This document shows positions 60,817 to 64,000 of a DNA stretch of 64,000 nt, piece after piece. The notes under the pieces were generated by a model, which did no database searches, was not told where the DNA came from, and saw nothing but the letters and a program-made list of their open reading frames with translations. This DNA is from Planctomycetota bacterium (GTDB lineage: Bacteria; Planctomycetota; UBA8742; UBA2392): positions 248,001 to 312,000 of the forward strand of contig JABTUE010000002.1 in the NCBI GenBank assembly GCA_015075515.1. The letters run 5' to 3'. Numbering within the stretch: position 1 is the stretch's first letter; each line of letters begins with the position of its first letter. The position numbers were made by a program, and so were the translations under genes.

Positions 60817-62202
60817 TCACCGGCGCACGGGCGACCGGCGCCGTTTGCGCCACAACGTAAACACAGCCACCAGAACCCACGCCGGCAGGGCCGCGCCGGA
60901 AACAGCGCCCCCGACACAACCCGAAGACCCGCCTCGCGTCGCCCGCCCACCCGGGCCCGCAGACACCGGCGTCACTTCAATACTGAACTGACGCTGCACC
61001 GCGTGCTGGGCGTCGGCCAGTTCCACCATAAACGTATACATTCCCGGCGTGTCCGGCACGCCGTGCAGCGTGAGCTGCGGGCCCGTGGTGCTGGCCGGCC
61101 AGACCACGCCGGGCGGAAGCTGGCCTGAAACCAGCGTCCAGGTATAGGGGGCCGTGCCGTACAAGGCGGTCAGGCTCAGCGCGTAGTTGTGCCCCACCGG
61201 GCAGGTCAAGGGCCCGCTGGCGTGGATCACCGGCTGGCCCACCACGTTGACTTCGACGCTGATCGTCGCCCAACGCCCAAGCCCGTCCACAACAATCATG
61301 CTGAAGATGTGCCAGTCGCCACCGATCAACGTGTTCCCCGGCGCGTACAACACGCCCCCGGTAACCGACCACCCGGCCGGAAGCGGCGTGCCTGAACCGA
61401 ACGCGCCGGCATCCATCCACGTGTACGGCGCGACCCCGTTTTCCACGGGCCAGGTGTTGAAATCCTCGTACCAGCCCTGGCCCGCCTGCACCGAAAAGGG
61501 CAACGGGTTGACCATCCCCGGCGGCCGGGTGTCAAAGTAAATCGCGCGGCCGTCAGGCCAGCCCGCAATCGAGCCGTCGGCATTGACCCAGCCCGGGATC
61601 GTGCCGTTGTTGAACATCTGCGTGCCGCCCGTGACCGCCGGGCCGGAAACCGCCACGGTGTGGGGCACGGCCGTAACCGGCCCGTCCACGGGCCCGCCAA
61701 GACCGTTGGGCTTGCCGTAGCGGAACTCAATGCGGCCGTCAGGCATGGTCAGCACCACCTGCATGCGCACGGCGCGAAAGGTGGAAGGCAGGTTTTGGCG
61801 CACCAGAATGTCGCGCCATTCGACGATCAGCCTGCGGGCCGCGGCGTCGTACTTCCAGCCCACAGCCACGCCGCCGTTGCCGAAAAGGTCAACCCAGCAG
61901 GGCGCCACGACCAGCCCCGGCGGTGTGGCGTGGTCGGGCACGGGGCTGACCACACCCGTGGTACCCAGCACCATGTAGCCGTTGCTGGCCACACAGAAAC
62001 TTGAGTACAGCGTGCCGAAGTACGAAAACTGGAAGCCTGCGGGGGCAATCGGGCCTGAAATGGCGTCGTCAGCCAGAACCACCAGGTTGGGGGTGACCAG
62101 ATCCTGGTAGGTGATCGGCGCTGAACTGACATCGTACTGGTAGTAGGCGCGGGCCTCGGCGGCCGCAACAAGCAGCAGGCAAAGCAGGGCAAGGCGGTGC
62201 AT
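60817..62202 (-). CDS. secreted Ig-like-domain protein with C-terminal sorting-type tail
   Basis: 461 residues. Signal peptide (1-18, cleavage after ARA). The N-terminal half (about 25-200) is a beta domain like those that start FSYFGTLYSSFCVASNGYMVLG (nidogen-like exposed domains use similar phrases). The C-terminal half has a putative Ig-fold (about 335-410; GTAPYTWTLVSGQLPPGVVWP...LHGVPDTPGMYTFMVELAD). The tail is SSGCVGGA, a hydrophobic stretch, then LWRKRRRSPVRR. The same tail plan occurs on the amidase at 16363-18105. Confidence 0.82.
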   Translation of the reverse strand: MHRLALLCLLLVAAAEARAYYQYDVSSAPITYQDLVTPNLVVLADDAISGPIAPAGFQFSYFGTLYSSFCVASNGYMVLGTTGVVSPVPDHATPPGLVVAPCWVDLFGNGGVAVGWKYDAAARRLIVEWRDILVRQNLPSTFRAVRMQVVLTMPDGRIEFRYGKPNGLGGPVDGPVTAVPHTVAVSGPAVTGGTQMFNNGTIPGWVNADGSIAGWPDGRAIYFDTRPPGMVNPLPFSVQAGQGWYEDFNTWPVENGVAPYTWMDAGAFGSGTPLPAGWSVTGGVLYAPGNTLIGGDWHIFSMIVVDGLGRWATISVEVNVVGQPVIHASGPLTCPVGHNYALSLTALYGTAPYTWTLVSGQLPPGVVWPASTTGPQLTLHGVPDTPGMYTFMVELADAQHAVQRQFSIEVTPVSAGPGGRATRGGSSGCVGGAVSGAALPAWVLVAVFTLWRKRRRSPVRR

Positions 62203-62308
62203 GGTTTGTCCTCCGGTTTCCTCGTCTTTAAAGCTACACCGGAAGGCAACTTCATTGCTTGCGTGTCAGGCAAATAGAATTACCTTTTGGCAACTGACGG
62301 CCTGACCC

Positions 62309-63826
62309 ATGCCCGACCGAAACGACCAGGAGCTGGCCCTGCGGCTGCGCGAACTTGCGCGCGAGCACGGTCAGAACACGCTGGCGCGGCGCACCGGAAC
62401 ATCGCCGGCCAACATCAGCCGCTATCTGCGCGGGCGGCGCGTGCCGGCGCGATTCTGCGCCGCGCTGGTGCGCGAGTTCGGCATCAGCGCAAGCTGGCTT
62501 CTGACCGGCGAGGGCCCGGCCCGGCTGGAAGACGCCCTGCGCGACGAAAGCGCAACGGCCGCCGATCTGGTCCGGCTTGTGCGCGCGATGCGCGCCGTCA
62601 CCACCATGCGGCTTGGCGCGCTTTCGGGGCGGCATCACCTGGCGGTTCTGCGCGAATTGAATGAAAGCATGCGCCAGTACGAACTGGCCCGCCGCCAGCT
62701 TACGCCCCAGGCCGTGCCGGCGTTCCGCGGCGTTCTGGACGCGCTGGAACGGGCCCTGGCGCGTTACGACACAACCCAGGCCGACGATTACATGAACACG
62801 GCCGACCAGCTCGCGCTGCTGTGCGACGACGAAGACTGCCACCGGCGCCTGCTGGCGCTGAAGGCGCGCCGGGCGTTTCTTCAGTCCGACATGCGCACCG
62901 CCGTGCAGGAACACCGGCGGCTGCTGCGCCGCGTGCTGGTGCCCGACGCGGCCATGAGCGACAACGATTTTGAGCTGATCGCGCGCACGGTGATGGCCCT
63001 GCTTCAGTCCGGCCGCGTGCGCGAGGCCCGCCGGGTCGCCAACGCCGGGGCTGCCCTGGCTGCCGACGCCGACCCGCTGGCGCCGGGCGCGGCGGCGCTG
63101 CACTTTGTGCGCGGCGGGGCGCTGGTGGAATCCGGCGCGCCGGCGCGCGGACTGGGCCTGATGCAGCAGTACGCGCCGCACCAGATTCCGCGCCGGCGTC
63201 TTGCCGCGCGGGCCATGCTGCTGCAGGCGATGTTCATCTGCGGGGCTGTCGGGGTTGACGAAATTGTCGCGGCCGCAAACAAGGAGCCGGCGCCGCCCAT
63301 GCTGCTTACGCTGTTTCCCGCGGCCTGCCACGCCCGCGACACCGCCGCGCTGGAAGCCTCCCTGAAGCTGGCGGCACGGGCTGACTGGCATGATCCGTTC
63401 TGGATCCCCTGGGCCAGGGCCCTGTTGCAGGCCGCGACCGGGCAAACCCGGACGGCCCTGGACTCTTTGGCAGAACTGGGCGAAGAAACTGACCCGGCCG
63501 GGGTCAATCTGGCCAAAACCGCCGTGCTGGTCGCGTGCGGGCGCAGGTCTGCGGCCCGCGCGGCACATGCGCGCGCGGTGGCGGCGGTTGTCGCCCGTGA
63601 CGCGGAACTGGCGTTGCCGTTTCTGCTGATGGGCACCCACCTGCGGAACTGTCTGGAGCTGTACTCGCCGGGAAATCCGGCCCGCGCGCAGGCCGCAAAA
63701 CAGGTCCGGCGCATGGTTCGCCGCGGTTACGGGTTTCTGGCGCCGCTGCTGCTAACAAGTAAAGACCGGCCGTCTAGCGCCCGTGTTCGGCCAGAACCGG
63801 GCCGTAGGCCACATAGCCGCGCCTGA
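62309..63826 (+). CDS. HTH (XRE-like) regulator with helical-repeat sensor region
   Basis: 505 residues. An N-terminal lambda-repressor-like helix-turn-helix (about 5-70): LALRLRELAREHGQNTLARRTGTSPANISRYLRGRR..., then GISASWLLTGEGP. The remaining 430 residues are all-helical repeats like TPR or SEL1 (for example AALHFVRGGALVESGAPARGLGLMQQYAPHQ). Such proteins bind a peptide or partner through the repeats. Target unknown. The last 25 residues are Pro/Arg-rich and overlap the edge gene on the other strand, so the true end may be different. Confidence 0.75.
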   Translation: MPDRNDQELALRLRELAREHGQNTLARRTGTSPANISRYLRGRRVPARFCAALVREFGISASWLLTGEGPARLEDALRDESATAADLVRLVRAMRAVTTMRLGALSGRHHLAVLRELNESMRQYELARRQLTPQAVPAFRGVLDALERALARYDTTQADDYMNTADQLALLCDDEDCHRRLLALKARRAFLQSDMRTAVQEHRRLLRRVLVPDAAMSDNDFELIARTVMALLQSGRVREARRVANAGAALAADADPLAPGAAALHFVRGGALVESGAPARGLGLMQQYAPHQIPRRRLAARAMLLQAMFICGAVGVDEIVAAANKEPAPPMLLTLFPAACHARDTAALEASLKLAARADWHDPFWIPWARALLQAATGQTRTALDSLAELGEETDPAGVNLAKTAVLVACGRRSAARAAHARAVAAVVARDAELALPFLLMGTHLRNCLELYSPGNPARAQAAKQVRRMVRRGYGFLAPLLLTSKDRPSSARVRPEPGRRPHSRA

Positions 63827-64000
63827 ACCAGGTTTCAAAGTGCCTGAATGCCGCGCGGCGCAGGCGCCCGGGTTCGCCGCGGGCGCCGGGGGCAATCAGC
63901 CGCAGCGCGTTACGGAAGTGCAGCGACAGTGCCAGCACGTGCGGCGTGACCTCGGGGTTCAGCGACCGGCGCATTTCTTCGCAGCGCATCATCTCTTTCA
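63774..64000 (-). CDS. protein fragment at window edge
   Basis: A minus-strand frame open to the window end, with stop at 63774. The visible C-terminus is helical and basic: SLNPEVTPHVLALSLHFRNALRLI, then RRAAFRHFETWFRRGYVAYGPVLAEHGR. It overlaps the last 53 bp of the HTH gene. It could be the tail of a larger protein beginning outside, or start at the ATG at 63992. Real coding is plausible but not certain. Confidence 0.4.
   Translation of the reverse strand, partial: KEMMRCEEMRRSLNPEVTPHVLALSLHFRNALRLIAPGARGEPGRLRRAAFRHFETWFRRGYVAYGPVLAEHGR

Overview
This is a 64 kb piece of a GC-rich bacterial chromosome. It is dominated by single genes and short operons. I see no rRNA, CRISPR array, integrase, transposase or prophage block. 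The exact lineage cannot be fixed from the sequence alone. Several traits lean towards Planctomycetota or a similar deep, GC-rich Gram-negative group: RNase Y, a DUF1800/DUF1501 pair, many secreted proteins and lipoproteins of unknown function, split glycine decarboxylase subunits, an HpnH hopanoid enzyme and EF-hand lipoproteins. I treat that placement as a weak inference.

Layout. 0-5 kb: the end of a TPR protein, an OmpR-type response regulator, tRNA-Val, rnpA with a tiny cysteine-rich gene overlapping its end, and priA. 5-8.5 kb: two secreted proteins sharing a repeated domain (one adds four EF-hands), a hairpin repeat region and a LysM protein. 8.5-15 kb: a PAS histidine kinase with its receiver partner, an rRNA-type pseudouridine synthase, a DUF481 outer-membrane protein, RimK carrying an unusual RCK_C tail, and a lipoprotein. 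15-20 kb: a PfkB sugar/nucleoside kinase, a multidomain secreted amidase, and a TetR-hpnH pair (hopanoids). 20.5-30 kb: a compositionally odd coiled-coil/DUF2130-like gene, nuoF, rny, a Uma2 nuclease-like gene, an NmrA oxidoreductase with its likely PadR regulator, and a DUF4382 lipoprotein. 30-39.5 kb: HIT, CHAD, SixA and HAD genes, then a minus-strand run of accD, gcvT, gcvH, gcvPA, gcvPB and a class I aminotransferase. These form a complete glycine cleavage set apart from the lipoamide dehydrogenase.

39.8-46.8 kb: a DUF1232 protein, a PAP2 phosphatase, a membrane protein, a metallo-beta-lactamase-fold hydrolase, a large proline-rich membrane protein and an FG-GAP-like secreted protein. 47-51 kb: a DUF1800-DUF1501-PQQ-type dehydrogenase export operon. 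51-55.4 kb: a formate/nitrite channel, tRNA-Lys and three tandem DUF2330-like paralogs, the most downstream of them frameshifted. 55.5-60.6 kb: ruvA, an aldo/keto reductase, an MsrB-MsrA fusion lipoprotein, an acetylornithine-type aminotransferase and NAD(P)HX dehydratase. 60.7-64 kb: tRNA-His, a secreted Ig-like protein with a sorting-type tail, an HTH plus helical-repeat regulator, and a fragment at the edge.

The points most worth a second look are the DUF2130-like gene, the RimK-RCK_C fusion, the shared domain in the EF-hand region, the common C-terminal tail on two distant secreted proteins, the small ORF overlapping rnpA, the paired palindromes at nmrA and padR, and the intergenic palindromes built from reiterated short words.
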